A DNA stretch of 64,000 nucleotides, taken from NCBI GenBank assembly GCA_026874595.1, contig CM049307.1:6967579-7031578 (forward strand). The letters run 5' to 3'. Source of the stretch: Sipunculus nudus (Eukaryota > Annelida > Sipuncula > Golfingiida > Sipunculidae). Made by a program: the position numbers and the translations under genes. Shown here in pieces: positions 20,658-30,026 of the stretch (positions are counted from its first letter, which is position 1; the number at the start of each line of letters is the position of its first letter). The notes under the pieces were generated by a model, which did no database searches, had not been told where the DNA came from, and saw only the letters and a program-made list of their open reading frames with translations.

Positions 20658-21005
20658 ATGGCCACCTCGGACGGGTCGGAAATATCTTACCGTACGGAAT
20701 TCATTGAACTTTTCAACACGGTGGACATGATGCTGTACGGATGTTGGGGTTTTATGTTTGACCCGTCTCGGTGCAAGGATGTGCATGATGAACTAAAATA
20801 TCTGAATGATTCAATGAAGGATTTATACCGGCGTTTACCTGCAGATATGAGACACGGCCTCTACCTGAAAAATCGGCCGTACTGTGAAACATGTTTCAGA
20901 TGTCTCGATTGCAGTGAGTGCGACGCAACCAGTGAGTCCACTGAGGAAACGTATCTGTCGACTGAACCGGTGTCTAGAGGCAATGATGCGGCACAGACGG
21001 AGTAA
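20658..21005 (+). CDS. Unrecognised 115-residue protein
   Basis: Reads from ATG 20658; a TATATATA-like stretch lies about 60 bases upstream. The N-terminal 75 residues look helical and folded. A C-x2-C-x4-C-x2-C cluster (in the CETCFRCLDCSEC region) could bind zinc. The tail is acidic and Ser/Thr-rich. No family is recognised. Its flanks are copies of the 432-bp spacer repeat, which suggests the gene sits within a duplicated or recombined segment. Confidence 0.6.
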   Translation: MATSDGSEISYRTEFIELFNTVDMMLYGCWGFMFDPSRCKDVHDELKYLNDSMKDLYRRLPADMRHGLYLKNRPYCETCFRCLDCSECDATSESTEETYLSTEPVSRGNDAAQTE

Positions 21006-21462
21006 AGACTGGAGTTCAGGTGGCACGTGAGGTTAACATCGTAGCTGTTATGTATCAGCGATGCACCAGCGTTAAGTTTGTCATTTTTGTCTTGGTTTTT
21101 TTTTTCTGTACATATGGTCATGATTAATACTGGTTTACTAAACGTACCAAACGTAAATGGATGATCAGACAGTCTAAAACAAGCTATTATGTGGCCTGCT
21201 TTTTACGCAATACGATAATAGGGATGCACGTGTTTGTTCAAGGACATCATTTGAACGTCAATTCCGTGAGTGATGGACCTACGTCTGAAACACGCCCCTC
21301 CCATGTATATATACATATATTCGACATGCGCACAGTGAACTCCTGCCGATCAGATGCCTTGTCTGGCAGCTACATAAAGCAGAACTTGGTGGGCTTACAG
21401 CAGACCAGTACCAGCAGCAGTTCTGTTCGGTGTTAGCTCTACCCAAATTTGAAAGTGTTGAG
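21006..21462. other. Spacer with repeat remnant and CARD-RING gene promoter
   Basis: Contains the third partial copy of the 432-bp repeat and a TATATATA stretch at about 21305-21312, roughly 155 bases before the next ATG. No gene is seen. Confidence 0.45.
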
Positions 21463-22626
21463 ATGTCACGTACACTGCATCCAGTCGATGTTTACTTGTC
21501 TGTCCGTCCCGCTATCGATATATCAAATGTGATCAAAGGAAACCGTATCAAGCTGTTGATGTACTTGGACGTCAACATTGTGCTACAGAACGCCATGGTC
21601 CAGGAAGGCATCATATGCAAGGGCCACGCTGAACTTTTAGACAACAGCCCTGTTATGAGTGGGAAAGCCAGTGAGTTGATAGCCATCCTTCTGAAGCGCG
21701 GTCTTCGAAACTTCATCGGGTTTATCGGTTTGCTGGAAGAGTATGATCAACCCGTGCCCCGAGATATCCTGGTGGAATCACTCAACGCATGCGCTTTCGG
21801 GAAGCAGGGTGTCCCTGGCGGAGGTACGCTTACTGAGAACACAGCCGGGAAACCGTCAAGCAGTCAGGCCGACCCCCACACTGGAAAATGCGGCAGCGCG
21901 AGTGGACACGTTTCTTCGCGTCAGCCAGACTGGTTGCATCCACTCGACGTTTACATGGCTGTCAGTCCCGCTATTTCGATACGCAGTGTTATCAATTCAG
22001 ACCGGGTTGCGCTGGCTCATTGCCTGGACGTTGACCCGCTGCTGCAGGAGGCGATGGTCGAAGAAGGCATCATCAGCAGGTTCAATGCCGAAACCATACT
22101 CCGCAAGTGTCACAAATATGCGAAAAGCACAGCCTTGTTGGACATCCTCGCTCAGCGGGGTCTCCCTAATTTGGTCAGGTTTATTGGATTGCTGAAGGTG
22201 TATGATCAGCCCGTTCCGCGAGATATCCTGGTGAAATCATTGAACACACACGCTTTCCCGAAGCAGGCTGGCCGTGTCGGACGATCGCTAACAACGAACA
22301 CGGTCGAGCAACCGACCCGTCACGAGGTCGAACCTTTCAATGGAACGTTAAGCGGGGCGGATGGGCAGGTTTCTTCTGGTCAACGGTGGCGGCGCATGCG
22401 CGACATGCTATGTGCGAAAAAGAAAAACGACGTATCGGTGACTCCAGATGATCCCAATGAACAAGTCTGTGTAGTGTGTATGGACAACAAACGGAAGACG
22501 ATATTTCTGCCCTGCGGTCACATAAGGTGCTGTTTCACATGTGCGTTGAGGTGCAGTGAGAACGAGGATATGACATGTATAACATGCAGAAACCGGGTAG
22601 AAGATATCAAACCCTGTTTCATGTGA
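21463..22626 (+). CDS. CARD-CARD-RING protein
   Basis: The first ATG is 21463; 387 residues. Two CARD-like repeats occupy about residues 5-110 and 150-255. Each carries VY-x-xVxPAI, LDV-x-x-LQ-AMV-EGI and GL-FIGLL-x-YDQPVPRDIL blocks, so they arose by internal duplication. The last 50 residues are an IAP-style RING: C-x2-C, LPCGH, C-x2-C, then C-x2-C. CARD plus RING without BIR domains differs from cellular cIAP1/2, where BIRs precede UBA-CARD-RING. A role as a ubiquitin ligase targeted to CARD partners is inference. AATAAA occurs about 235 bases downstream. It heads the array of related CARD genes to 26.3 kb. Confidence 0.8.
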   Translation: MSRTLHPVDVYLSVRPAIDISNVIKGNRIKLLMYLDVNIVLQNAMVQEGIICKGHAELLDNSPVMSGKASELIAILLKRGLRNFIGFIGLLEEYDQPVPRDILVESLNACAFGKQGVPGGGTLTENTAGKPSSSQADPHTGKCGSASGHVSSRQPDWLHPLDVYMAVSPAISIRSVINSDRVALAHCLDVDPLLQEAMVEEGIISRFNAETILRKCHKYAKSTALLDILAQRGLPNLVRFIGLLKVYDQPVPRDILVKSLNTHAFPKQAGRVGRSLTTNTVEQPTRHEVEPFNGTLSGADGQVSSGQRWRRMRDMLCAKKKNDVSVTPDDPNEQVCVVCMDNKRKTIFLPCGHIRCCFTCALRCSENEDMTCITCRNRVEDIKPCFM

Positions 22627-23253
22627 ACCTAACAGGACGTACCATAAGGAACTCTTTTTGCTTCCCCTGCCCCAGCTCACACAGTGAAACGCGTAAGTGC
22701 CTGTATATACGATAAGTGAACTGTTTTTGTATTGATACTCTCCATAACATACATACGTTGACACGTTCTTTATTGATGATTCAAACTTGTGTATATATCT
22801 TACTTTGCGCATTTGTGTTTCGTAATCGCACCTTTGTTATTGTATAAATGAATAACAAATGAATAAAATGTAGTGTATATATTTAAACGTGTTCTTCTGT
22901 ACAACGTGTACTGTATGACGGATGTGGGGAACCTGTTCTGAACGCTCTCCCGGTTAGGTGCGTGTGTGTCAGTGTGTCGTTGTGATGTTTGTATATTCGT
23001 ACTGCGTTCTGTATGATGTTCTGTTCTGTGTGATGCAATCAGCCTCCGACCTCCCGACTATCATGTGGCGTAACTCCATGGGGGTAATGATTTGGTACTT
23101 CAAACGTGTGTGTCGAATCCCGTTCTCTTTCATTTTATATGTCCTTTTATATGTCATTGCTTGTGGCGTGGTTACAAAAGTACCGGTCGCTGTATCCATC
23201 CATCATTTCATCGCCGACCGCCGTACTGCACGGGAGTGTTTAACCGATACACC
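22627..23253. other. Intergenic spacer
   Basis: Contains AATAAA near 22850-22865 and GT-rich sequence after it, fitting polyadenylation of the CARD-CARD-RING gene. No other gene is seen. Confidence 0.45.
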
Positions 23254-23700
23254 ATGGGCCGGGTCGATACGTTGCAGCCATTGAATTTTTACTTGTCTGT
23301 CAGACCTGAGATTTCGAGCGCGAGCATCCTCCGGCCACAGTGGCGCACGTTGGTGACCAGCCTGGACGTCGATCCTTGGCTGATTGACACTCTGCTCCAG
23401 AAAGGTCTTATAAGTCAGGACGAAGCCGCACGTATCACCGGGGAAGATACCGTCATCGATCAGAACAAGATGCTGCTGTTTATCATCATGGAGTTTGGGC
23501 TTGAACAAGTTGTCACGTTTATCGAGTTGCTCAAAACCTGCAACCGGTCCGGGCCGCACGTCGTGCTCGTGAAATGTCTGAATCGAGCAGCATGGAAGCG
23601 CTTTGCTGACGGATGTAGCTTCTCCCCGACTGGCGTCATCGGTACACATACCATTTTACAGCCGTCGTCTGTGCAAACGGGCGGTTCGAAAAAAGGATAA
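23254..23700 (+). CDS. CARD-only protein (148 residues)
   Basis: The likely start is ATG 23254, because related genes begin within a dozen residues of the same FYLSVRP-type motif. One CARD-like domain spans about residues 5-110, with LDVDPWLIDTLLQKGLIS and GLEQVVTFIELLK blocks matching the CARD-CARD-RING protein. The remaining tail is short and unstructured. No RING is attached. It lies upstream of three smaller CARD-only genes on the same strand. Confidence 0.7.
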   Translation: MGRVDTLQPLNFYLSVRPEISSASILRPQWRTLVTSLDVDPWLIDTLLQKGLISQDEAARITGEDTVIDQNKMLLFIIMEFGLEQVVTFIELLKTCNRSGPHVVLVKCLNRAAWKRFADGCSFSPTGVIGTHTILQPSSVQTGGSKKG

Positions 23701-23798
23701 GAATGCCAGTTGGCGCATGTCATCGTATCTTGCAGTATGGATTGTCAAAACGTTTTTTATGCTTTTTTAGTGTAGGATGCGGGGGCTATGGGCACACA

Positions 23799-23881
23799 TA
23801 TAAATAAGCGGTTGCTGTATAAATGCATCATTTCGTTGCCAACCACCGTACTGAACAGGACTCGTTTACGGATACATCATG
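23799..23881 (+). promoter_or_regulatory. Repeated CARD-gene promoter, copy 1
   Basis: TATAAATA at 23799-23806 is followed by a nearly invariant leader (GTTGCTGTATAAATGCATCA, then CAACCACCGTACTGAACAG) ending at the ATG, 80 bases after the TATA. Copies 2 and 3 keep this spacing. Confidence 0.75.
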
Positions 23882-24247
23882 TACTTCCAAGATGTGATGC
23901 AGCCACCTGAATATTACTTGTCAATACAACCTCCGATCACGGGCGATAGCATTATCGGTACACTACGTGGTCGGTTGGTTGCCACTCTTGATGTCCACGT
24001 GGTGTTGGTTGACGCCATGCTCTACAAAAGCCTTATCGACTCTGACCAAGCGGGTCGTCTCAAAGCGAAGGAGACGTCTGTCGAGAGGAACGAGGAGCTG
24101 CTGTGTATACTCGAGCATTGGGACGTTGAGAAACTGGTAATATTTATCAGCTTGTTGAACATGTTTGGTAATAGGGTGGCGCACTTCCTGCTACTGGCCG
24201 CTCTTAACTGTGAAGCATGTACGCGCAACCTTGCATCAAAGAACTAG
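23879..24247 (+). CDS. CARD-only protein (122 residues), paralogue 1
   Basis: Reads from ATG 23879 at the end of the conserved leader. The whole protein is one CARD-like domain: YYLSIQPPI start, LDVHVVLVDAMLYKSLI helix, a conserved KETS-x-ERN-ELL block, and a final helix pair. It is closely related to the next two genes, showing recent tandem duplication including the promoter. CARD-only proteins typically act by blocking or bridging homotypic interactions; that role is inference. Confidence 0.75.
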   Translation: MYFQDVMQPPEYYLSIQPPITGDSIIGTLRGRLVATLDVHVVLVDAMLYKSLIDSDQAGRLKAKETSVERNEELLCILEHWDVEKLVIFISLLNMFGNRVAHFLLLAALNCEACTRNLASKN

Positions 24248-24338
24248 TAAAATGGAGTCCTTGGCACTCGTACAATATTGCAGCCATAGTTAGTGCAAAC
24301 AGACGGGTCAAGGATCTGGATATGGGGAGGGGCACACA

Positions 24339-24421
24339 TATAAATAGACAGTTGCTGTATAAATGCATCATTTCGTTGCCAACCACCGTACTGAACAGGA
24401 CTCGTTTACGGATACATCATG
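24339..24421 (+). promoter_or_regulatory. Repeated CARD-gene promoter, copy 2
   Basis: TATAAATA at 24339-24346 and the same leader as copy 1, with the ATG 80 bases downstream. Confidence 0.75.
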
Positions 24422-24805
24422 TACAGCGGACATTTAAAGCCAATGGAATATTACTTGTCTATACAACCCCCGATCACGGGCGGAAGCATTATCGGTGACA
24501 TACGTCCTCAGTTGGTTACCTCTCTTTATGTCGACGTGTTGCTGTATGACGTCATGGTCAACAGAGGCCTAATCAACTCTGTTCAAGCGGATCGTATCAA
24601 AGCGAAGGAGACGTCTATCGAGAGGAACGGGGAGCTGCTGTGTGTACTCGAGCATTGGGACGTGAAGAGACTGGTAAAATTTATCAGTTTGTTGAAAATA
24701 TTTGATAATAAGGTGGCGCACTCCAGACTAGTGGACGCTCTTAATTTGGAAGCAGTTAGGCGCAAAAGAGCCTTTTGCACATGTCCATTATGCTGCCATC
24801 GTTAG
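24419..24805 (+). CDS. CARD-only protein (128 residues), paralogue 2
   Basis: Reads from ATG 24419. It is a single CARD-like domain, nearly identical over most of its length to paralogue 3, including the ITGGSIIGDIRPQLVTSL and DVLLYDVMVNRGLI blocks. The C-terminal 15 residues are Cys-rich and differ from the other copies, perhaps after a frame change near the 3' end. It shares promoter and leader with its neighbours. Confidence 0.75.
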   Translation: MYSGHLKPMEYYLSIQPPITGGSIIGDIRPQLVTSLYVDVLLYDVMVNRGLINSVQADRIKAKETSIERNGELLCVLEHWDVKRLVKFISLLKIFDNKVAHSRLVDALNLEAVRRKRAFCTCPLCCHR

Positions 24806-24859
24806 TAGCAAACAGATGGGTCAAGGATGTGGATGTGTGGATATGGGGAGGGGCACACA

Positions 24860-24941
24860 TATAAATAGACAGTTGCTGTATAAATGCATCATTTCATTGC
24901 CAACCACCGTACTGAACAGAACTCCTTACGGATACATCATG
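24860..24941 (+). promoter_or_regulatory. Repeated CARD-gene promoter, copy 3
   Basis: TATAAATA at 24860-24867 and the conserved leader, with the ATG 79 bases downstream. Confidence 0.75.
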
Positions 24942-25349
24942 TACAGCAGAAATTTGGAGAAAATGGAATATTACTTGTCTATACAACCCCCGATCACGGG
25001 CGGAAGCATTATCGGTGACATACGTCCTCAGTTGGTTACCTCTCTTGATGTCGATGTGTTGCTGTATGACGTCATGGTCAACAGAGGCCTAATCGACTCT
25101 GTTCAAGCGGATCGTATCAAAGCGAAGGAGACGTCTATCGAGAGGAACGGGGAGCTGCTGTGTATACTCGAGCATTGGGACGTTCAGAGACTGGTAACAT
25201 TTATCAACTTGTTGCAAATATTTGATAATAATATGGCGCACTCCAAGCTAGTGAGCGCTCTTAATTTTGAAGCATGTACGCGTGAAATTGCAGCAAGAAT
25301 GTCGTCAAGTGGAGCTCTTTGCACACGTACATATTACAGCCATCGTTAG
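24939..25349 (+). CDS. CARD-only protein (136 residues), paralogue 3
   Basis: The start chosen is ATG 24939, because it lies at the same leader position as in paralogues 1 and 2; the frame is open further upstream but that part is promoter sequence. The protein is a single CARD-like domain followed by a short Ser/Cys/Thr tail. It differs from paralogue 2 by scattered substitutions and a separate tail. Confidence 0.75.
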   Translation: MYSRNLEKMEYYLSIQPPITGGSIIGDIRPQLVTSLDVDVLLYDVMVNRGLIDSVQADRIKAKETSIERNGELLCILEHWDVQRLVTFINLLQIFDNNMAHSKLVSALNFEACTREIAARMSSSGALCTRTYYSHR

Positions 25350-25682
25350 TGCAAATAGACGGGTCAAGAAAGGCTTAGGATTGTGTCTACATCTGCCTAT
25401 ACATGATAACGACCATCGATATCATGCGCAAGGAAAACACGTATATTTATTGTGTGTACAGTGCCTCAGTATTATATCACAAACCTGCGTGAATCACGTG
25501 ATACGCCATAACACAAAACGTTACCTAGGACTACGCATGCAGCACCAAAAAAATCAAAAAGGATTGTACCTACCTTCCGTTCACTTGCACGTATAAGAGG
25601 CGCCTGTGCGCGTCTCCTGGCTTATTTCACCCGACGCATTTGATGTGAGCTAACCGTGTTCCGGATCGCCTGCAACACAAAC
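25350..25682. other. Intergenic spacer
   Basis: AT-rich; no gene and no clear copy of the repeated CARD promoter. Confidence 0.4.
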
Positions 25683-26336
25683 ATGACTGACAAGGAATGT
25701 CAATTGGATGTAAGTGCTTACATGTCAAACCATCCGTCGGTTCCTGTCGCAGACGTGATCAATTCTGCTGCAATCCATTTACAGAACACGCTGGACCCAA
25801 ACGAGAAGCTTCTGGTCGCCCTGCTGCAAAACAACATTTTGCTTCAAGAGCATGTGGAAAGCATACAGGCAAGGCCGACCAATTCACAGAAGAACGATGA
25901 ATTGCTGTCCGTCCTCAAAAGGCGGGGTCTACGGCATCTCCTCGCGTTTATCAACTTGCTTGGCTCTCATGGTCAGTGCGAGGCGCGCACGGTTCTTCTC
26001 TCCTCTCTGAATCATGAGGCAGCTTCGCGTATCAACGATACCGTGCACCGGCTGAAGGGTCATCTCTCCCAAGCGCAGAACATATCTCGTGTCGGACGGT
26101 GGCAGATCACACGGGACATGCTCAATAAAAAACGGGGACAGGACGTTCTTGACGAATCCGGGTCAGAGCTCAGTTGTTGTATAGTGTGCATGGAGAATAA
26201 AAGGAAGACGGTCTTTGTTCCATGCGGTCACTTCGTCTGCTGTTTCCAATGCGCGTGGCATATTATAGCGAAGGACGATAAAACATGTGTCAGGTGCCGT
26301 TGCCCCCTGGAGGATGTCATAGATTGCTATATGTAA
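25683..26336 (+). CDS. CARD-RING protein (217 residues)
   Basis: The first ATG is 25683. A single CARD-like domain lies at about residues 8-110, including VADVINSAA, LVALLQNNIL and GLRHLLAFINLL blocks. An IAP-type RING occupies the last 50 residues (C-x2-C-MENKRKTVFVPCGH, C-x2-C, C-x-RC). The RING closely resembles that of the CARD-CARD-RING gene at 21463, so one CARD was lost or gained between them. It is the last plus-strand member of the CARD array. Confidence 0.8.
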   Translation: MTDKECQLDVSAYMSNHPSVPVADVINSAAIHLQNTLDPNEKLLVALLQNNILLQEHVESIQARPTNSQKNDELLSVLKRRGLRHLLAFINLLGSHGQCEARTVLLSSLNHEAASRINDTVHRLKGHLSQAQNISRVGRWQITRDMLNKKRGQDVLDESGSELSCCIVCMENKRKTVFVPCGHFVCCFQCAWHIIAKDDKTCVRCRCPLEDVIDCYM

Positions 26337-26805
26337 ACGATACAGATGCATTCTGATTGAGAACTTTGATGACGTTGGTGTTTTAGCAACTAGTAATATG
26401 ATTAGACCTGTACACTTTTTCATTTGTAAAAACATGTATGTATGATTCATATATATATATATATACACACATAACTGCTTAATAGACATGTACGGCTTTT
26501 GACAATAAACCTTATGTATAATGGTAACAAACCTGATTTTATTTGTCTGTCTTCATTACCTTTCGTCTTGTGTCGTATGTGTGTGTTCGAATATGTGTGT
26601 GTGTGTTTTCAGTGTCTGAATGTCACTGGTACCCAATGGAGCTGTAAACAGTATTTGTATGGGGATATATTTTCGATATACTCATTTGTGCGTGTGTGTG
26701 TACACCGAGTAACACATCGTACAACGTACCTGTAGCCATACGTACAGCCAGTATCGCATAGTCCGACCCGATTTCATGTAACAACATTCATTAGAAGGGC
26801 CCGTG
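26337..26805. other. Intergenic spacer with TA microsatellite
   Basis: Contains a short TA run near 26448-26466, AATAAA near 26503 and GT-rich sequence around 26580-26700. No gene is seen. Confidence 0.4.
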
Positions 26806-28125
26806 ATGGATGACCGGGACAGTGAAAGTGAACGGACCACCGATGGTTCAGGTGACACCTATATGAACGTGTATACAGTTCGGATACCGATCAACCTGAC
26901 AGCTGGTTCTACAGGCCATGACATGTGGACGGTACCTCTCTGGCAAACCATTTCGGACGAAGGCGTTCGTGAGTGTAATGACCGTGCGGGGTTGTATATT
27001 GATCAGCAGGGTATCTTCCTTGTGAAAGGCCTTGCACCTGGGTTTGAGCGCCGTGTGATCTACTTCAGTTATATCGCGTGGAAGCAGTTATCAGGTCGTG
27101 CAGCCGAGTTTACACGAGCAATAGCGGTTCATAATCAGGTGAAACTGATCCTGGAAGAGTATCGCGGAAAACGGTTGACCATGTACGCCAAGCAATGTCC
27201 ACATGGCTCTGATAACTACGAGGTAACATTCAAGTACGTTGACACCGAAAACGGTGTCGTCACTCAAAAAGTATGTGTGACTTTGAACAAGTCGGAATGG
27301 AAAAGGCTTGTGCGATATATACCCGACGTTGCACTTAATCTTAAGTGCGCGCGAATGATGAGGGGAACCAATTTCGTCATGTATGGTGAAGGTGCATATG
27401 ACAGCGACACACAGAGTGCTATGGGCGTCAATGAGAATGATAGTGTTGAGATGGCCAGTGGCGATGACGGCGATGTTTATGATTTCGCCAATGTGAGGAA
27501 TGCTATGAGTGATGGAGTTATCAGGTACACAGACCCCCCTGCCTCTCCAGACGCGGAACCGCGGTCTCCTTACTCCTTTCTGGCCAGCGACGATGATAAC
27601 ATATCGTCTCGTTACATGTCCCAGGCCAGCGATAATGACGACACCGGTCATGATTTCGCCAATGTGAGGAATGCTATGAGTGATGGAGTTATCAGGTACA
27701 CAGAGCCCCCTGCCTCTCCTGACCCGGAACCACGGTCTCCTTACTCCTTTATGGCCAGCGACGGTGATAACATATCGTCTCGTTACAGGTCTCAGGCCAG
27801 CGATAATGATGACACCGGTCAGGATTTCGCCAATGATATGGATGCTTTGACTAGCGACGTAATCAGATACACAGACCCCCATGCCTCTCCTGACACTGAA
27901 CCACGGTCTCCAGACTCTGTTCTGACCAGCGAGGATGACGACGTATCGTGTCCTTATTCGTCTCTGGCCAGTTCCATTGACGACGATGAAGTATTCAGGA
28001 GAGACCCACCTGCTACTTATTACACGGATCGAAGGTCTTCTGACTCTTCTTTGGACAGCGGCGGTACACGCACATCGTCTTCTTCATCCAGCGAAGATGG
28101 TAGCCTTTGCATACGTTTTTATTAG
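26806..28125 (+). CDS. PC4-like protein with triplicated acidic tail
   Basis: The first ATG is 26806; 439 residues. Residues about 105-180 resemble the PC4/p15 transcription coactivator fold: an EYRGKRL strand, a loop, then a VCVTLNKSEWKRLVRYIPD block matching the strand plus helix of PC4. Residues about 45-100 look like a second divergent copy (VIYFSYIAWKQLSGR). PC4 binds single-stranded DNA and assists transcription; applying that here is inference. Residues about 205-395 contain three acidic repeats of roughly 55 residues, each with a DFAN start, an IRYT-P-ASPD-EPRSP core and a Ser/Asp stretch. The tail could be an activation domain or phospho-target. Confidence 0.6.
   Translation: MDDRDSESERTTDGSGDTYMNVYTVRIPINLTAGSTGHDMWTVPLWQTISDEGVRECNDRAGLYIDQQGIFLVKGLAPGFERRVIYFSYIAWKQLSGRAAEFTRAIAVHNQVKLILEEYRGKRLTMYAKQCPHGSDNYEVTFKYVDTENGVVTQKVCVTLNKSEWKRLVRYIPDVALNLKCARMMRGTNFVMYGEGAYDSDTQSAMGVNENDSVEMASGDDGDVYDFANVRNAMSDGVIRYTDPPASPDAEPRSPYSFLASDDDNISSRYMSQASDNDDTGHDFANVRNAMSDGVIRYTEPPASPDPEPRSPYSFMASDGDNISSRYRSQASDNDDTGQDFANDMDALTSDVIRYTDPHASPDTEPRSPDSVLTSEDDDVSCPYSSLASSIDDDEVFRRDPPATYYTDRRSSDSSLDSGGTRTSSSSSSEDGSLCIRFY
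27450..27990 (+). repeat. Three in-frame repeats of about 170 bp
   Basis: Units starting at about 27480, 27648 and 27822 encode the acidic repeats of the PC4-like protein. The first two are nearly identical; the third is diverged. Confidence 0.75.
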
Positions 28126-28640
28126 TTAATCAGATACCTTTCTTTTGAAGAATGTATGTTTGCCGTTTGTAACTAGCGTATGTCGTATGTACTGTATTGG
28201 CCGATGTATTAAAATGTTACGTTGAGGAGAGTATTGCGTCTTGTGCATCTTTGTGTATTAAATGTGTGAGTGTTTTTATGGAAGGTCTGGTATGACAAAA
28301 ACAAAACAAGAAATCAGATCATTTGAGTTACATGTGATATTTATACATTCCAGTCATATCCATAATACAACCAAATCGAAAAAAAAATACGCATGCAGAT
28401 CTTGATAGTCCGTACACGGTCGTCGTATGTGTGACCACACGAAACTTGACGCCTACATACGTCATACCGATAACTGGAAAAAAAATAAACCAGAGTCCGG
28501 CGTCATTACAGTATACCAAAAACAAAATTTTTTATTCTGACTAGAGTCGGATACTTGTGATAAAGCAGATATAAGTTCAATGATACAGTGCTACAAAACG
28601 GTATATACACAGTGAAGGTCCTTGCGACTTCCCTTGTTTT
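28126..28640. other. Convergent intergenic spacer
   Basis: AT-rich 3' flank of the PC4-like gene and of the minus-strand CARD gene. No gene is seen. Confidence 0.4.
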
Positions 28641-29438
28641 CTACCCGCACGGGGATCCCGAAACCATGATGGAGTAGAGCGATGTAACTCCAGCTGTCGT
28701 CAAGGCGTCGTCGATGATGTATGCGGCGGCCTTCAAGTCTGCTGTACGGCATATCAGGCTGAAGTAGTTCCATTGCACGTATGTTTCTCCCTCCAAAGCT
28801 TGTAGCAAACTGTTGGCTGTGTCATTGTCTGTCTGCTCCCATATCTGGTGCCATTCTGCCATCTTGACGATTTTTGCTGACACACACGTCATCATGAAGA
28901 GCAACTTGTCGTTCATTGAGTTCAGTATCTGTGCCAAGATTCGAAACAGCGGCACAATCTTTTCTTTGAACTTCTTGTCTTTGTTTTGATCGAACGGAGC
29001 GTTGTCGTGTTGATCTGAGCAAGACAAGAACGCAAACAGGCCTGTCCAATCGGGACCACCGCATGGGTCGGCCTGTCGGTGGGCTTGTGCGCCATTTGGT
29101 GGTACCAGTTCCTCCCACCACTGTCTTGTCTGTTCTTTACATCTCTGCTTCGCCTCTTCCTCGCATTTCCGCTTTTGCTTTTCCAACAAGAGAGCCACGT
29201 GCGGCTGCCCTGTTTCCTTAAGAGCAGTGATGAAATGTTTCACATGACTGTCGTTCTTTGATATATGGTCGATCAAGGATGTTGCTTTTGCAAAAGGGGT
29301 GGTGTTACGTGCGTAAGCGTGGTACGGTGACAACACGTTTCTGCTCTTCAGGATAGCACATAACATCTCGTCCACCGTCAGGTTAGCCAACAACTCTGGG
29401 CGGCATCGTCTGAACACTTCTGCCCAAGACGCGGACAT
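28641..29438 (-). CDS. CARD-containing protein (265 residues)
   Basis: The first ATG on the minus strand is 29436-29438. A CARD-like domain at about residues 5-85 shows the expected helix order: W-x-EVFRRCRPELLANL, then LCAILKSRNVLS, a turn, LIDHISKN, and FITALKETGQPHVALLL; the last block matches the final helices of caspase and adaptor CARDs. A charged helix (about 86-112) and a helical C-terminal domain of unknown family follow. A minus-strand TATATAAT lies about 105 bases upstream. It is divergent to the IAP gene, with less than 600 bases between them. Confidence 0.7.
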   Translation of the reverse strand: MSASWAEVFRRCRPELLANLTVDEMLCAILKSRNVLSPYHAYARNTTPFAKATSLIDHISKNDSHVKHFITALKETGQPHVALLLEKQKRKCEEEAKQRCKEQTRQWWEELVPPNGAQAHRQADPCGGPDWTGLFAFLSCSDQHDNAPFDQNKDKKFKEKIVPLFRILAQILNSMNDKLLFMMTCVSAKIVKMAEWHQIWEQTDNDTANSLLQALEGETYVQWNYFSLICRTADLKAAAYIIDDALTTAGVTSLYSIMVSGSPCG

Positions 29439-29535
29439 CCTGTCCTCGCAATCAGCGGTAGACACCAGTCAGTCGTGAGGTGCCACGTTGTGGGAGTGAG
29501 GTTGTGACTGAATGAGGGTAAGCACACGCCAAATA

Positions 29536-29543
29536 TTATATAC
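29536..29543 (-). promoter_or_regulatory. TATA box of the minus-strand CARD gene
   Basis: TATATAAT on the minus strand, about 105 bases upstream of the ATG at 29438. Confidence 0.4.
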
Positions 29544-29948
29544 ACATTGTGATAGGACAGGTATGACTCACTGCCTGCTGATTGGTCAGTACAGGTGCTG
29601 GGACATCGGAATCTTGCATATGATGTAGTATCGCAAGATAACGTGTGTCAGCTTTCGTCCAAGATAATACATTGTGGTATCAGTTTCACAGTGTATTTGT
29701 AATAGGATCCTATGCGGAACAGCACGCGGCCTATATATATAGAGTCCGACATGCATTACTGTCTGCTCTGTTTGATCTGCAAAGAGCTGCTGTAAACATA
29801 CGACTACGTGGTACTCCGAGTTAAGACGTTGTACCCGTAGTCATGTGACCGAACTAATACTCCACTTCAGATACAGTTATATACACATCAGCATCGGTTG
29901 AAACAGATAGTGCAGGGACGCGGGCACTGCGAGAGTGACGTTGCATAA

Positions 29949-29956
29949 TATAAAAA
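29949..29956 (+). promoter_or_regulatory. TATA box of the IAP gene
   Basis: TATAAAAA lies 78 bases upstream of ATG 30027. Confidence 0.5.
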
Positions 29957-30026
29957 CCCAGAAAGAGCTATTTCGTATGGCCAAAATGCATATAGTGAAA
30001 GTCATCTGAAAACGCTCATAGACAAA

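Larger units (their letters stand above)
29439..30026. other. Divergent promoter region between CARD gene and IAP gene
   Basis: Contains minus-strand TATATAAT near 29540 and plus-strand TATAAAAA at 29949-29956, about 78 bases before the IAP ATG. No gene lies between. Confidence 0.5.

Noticed and set aside
27091-27882. Minus-strand 263-residue frame
   Set aside because: It is antisense to the PC4-like gene and reflects the acidic repeat; composition is not protein-like.
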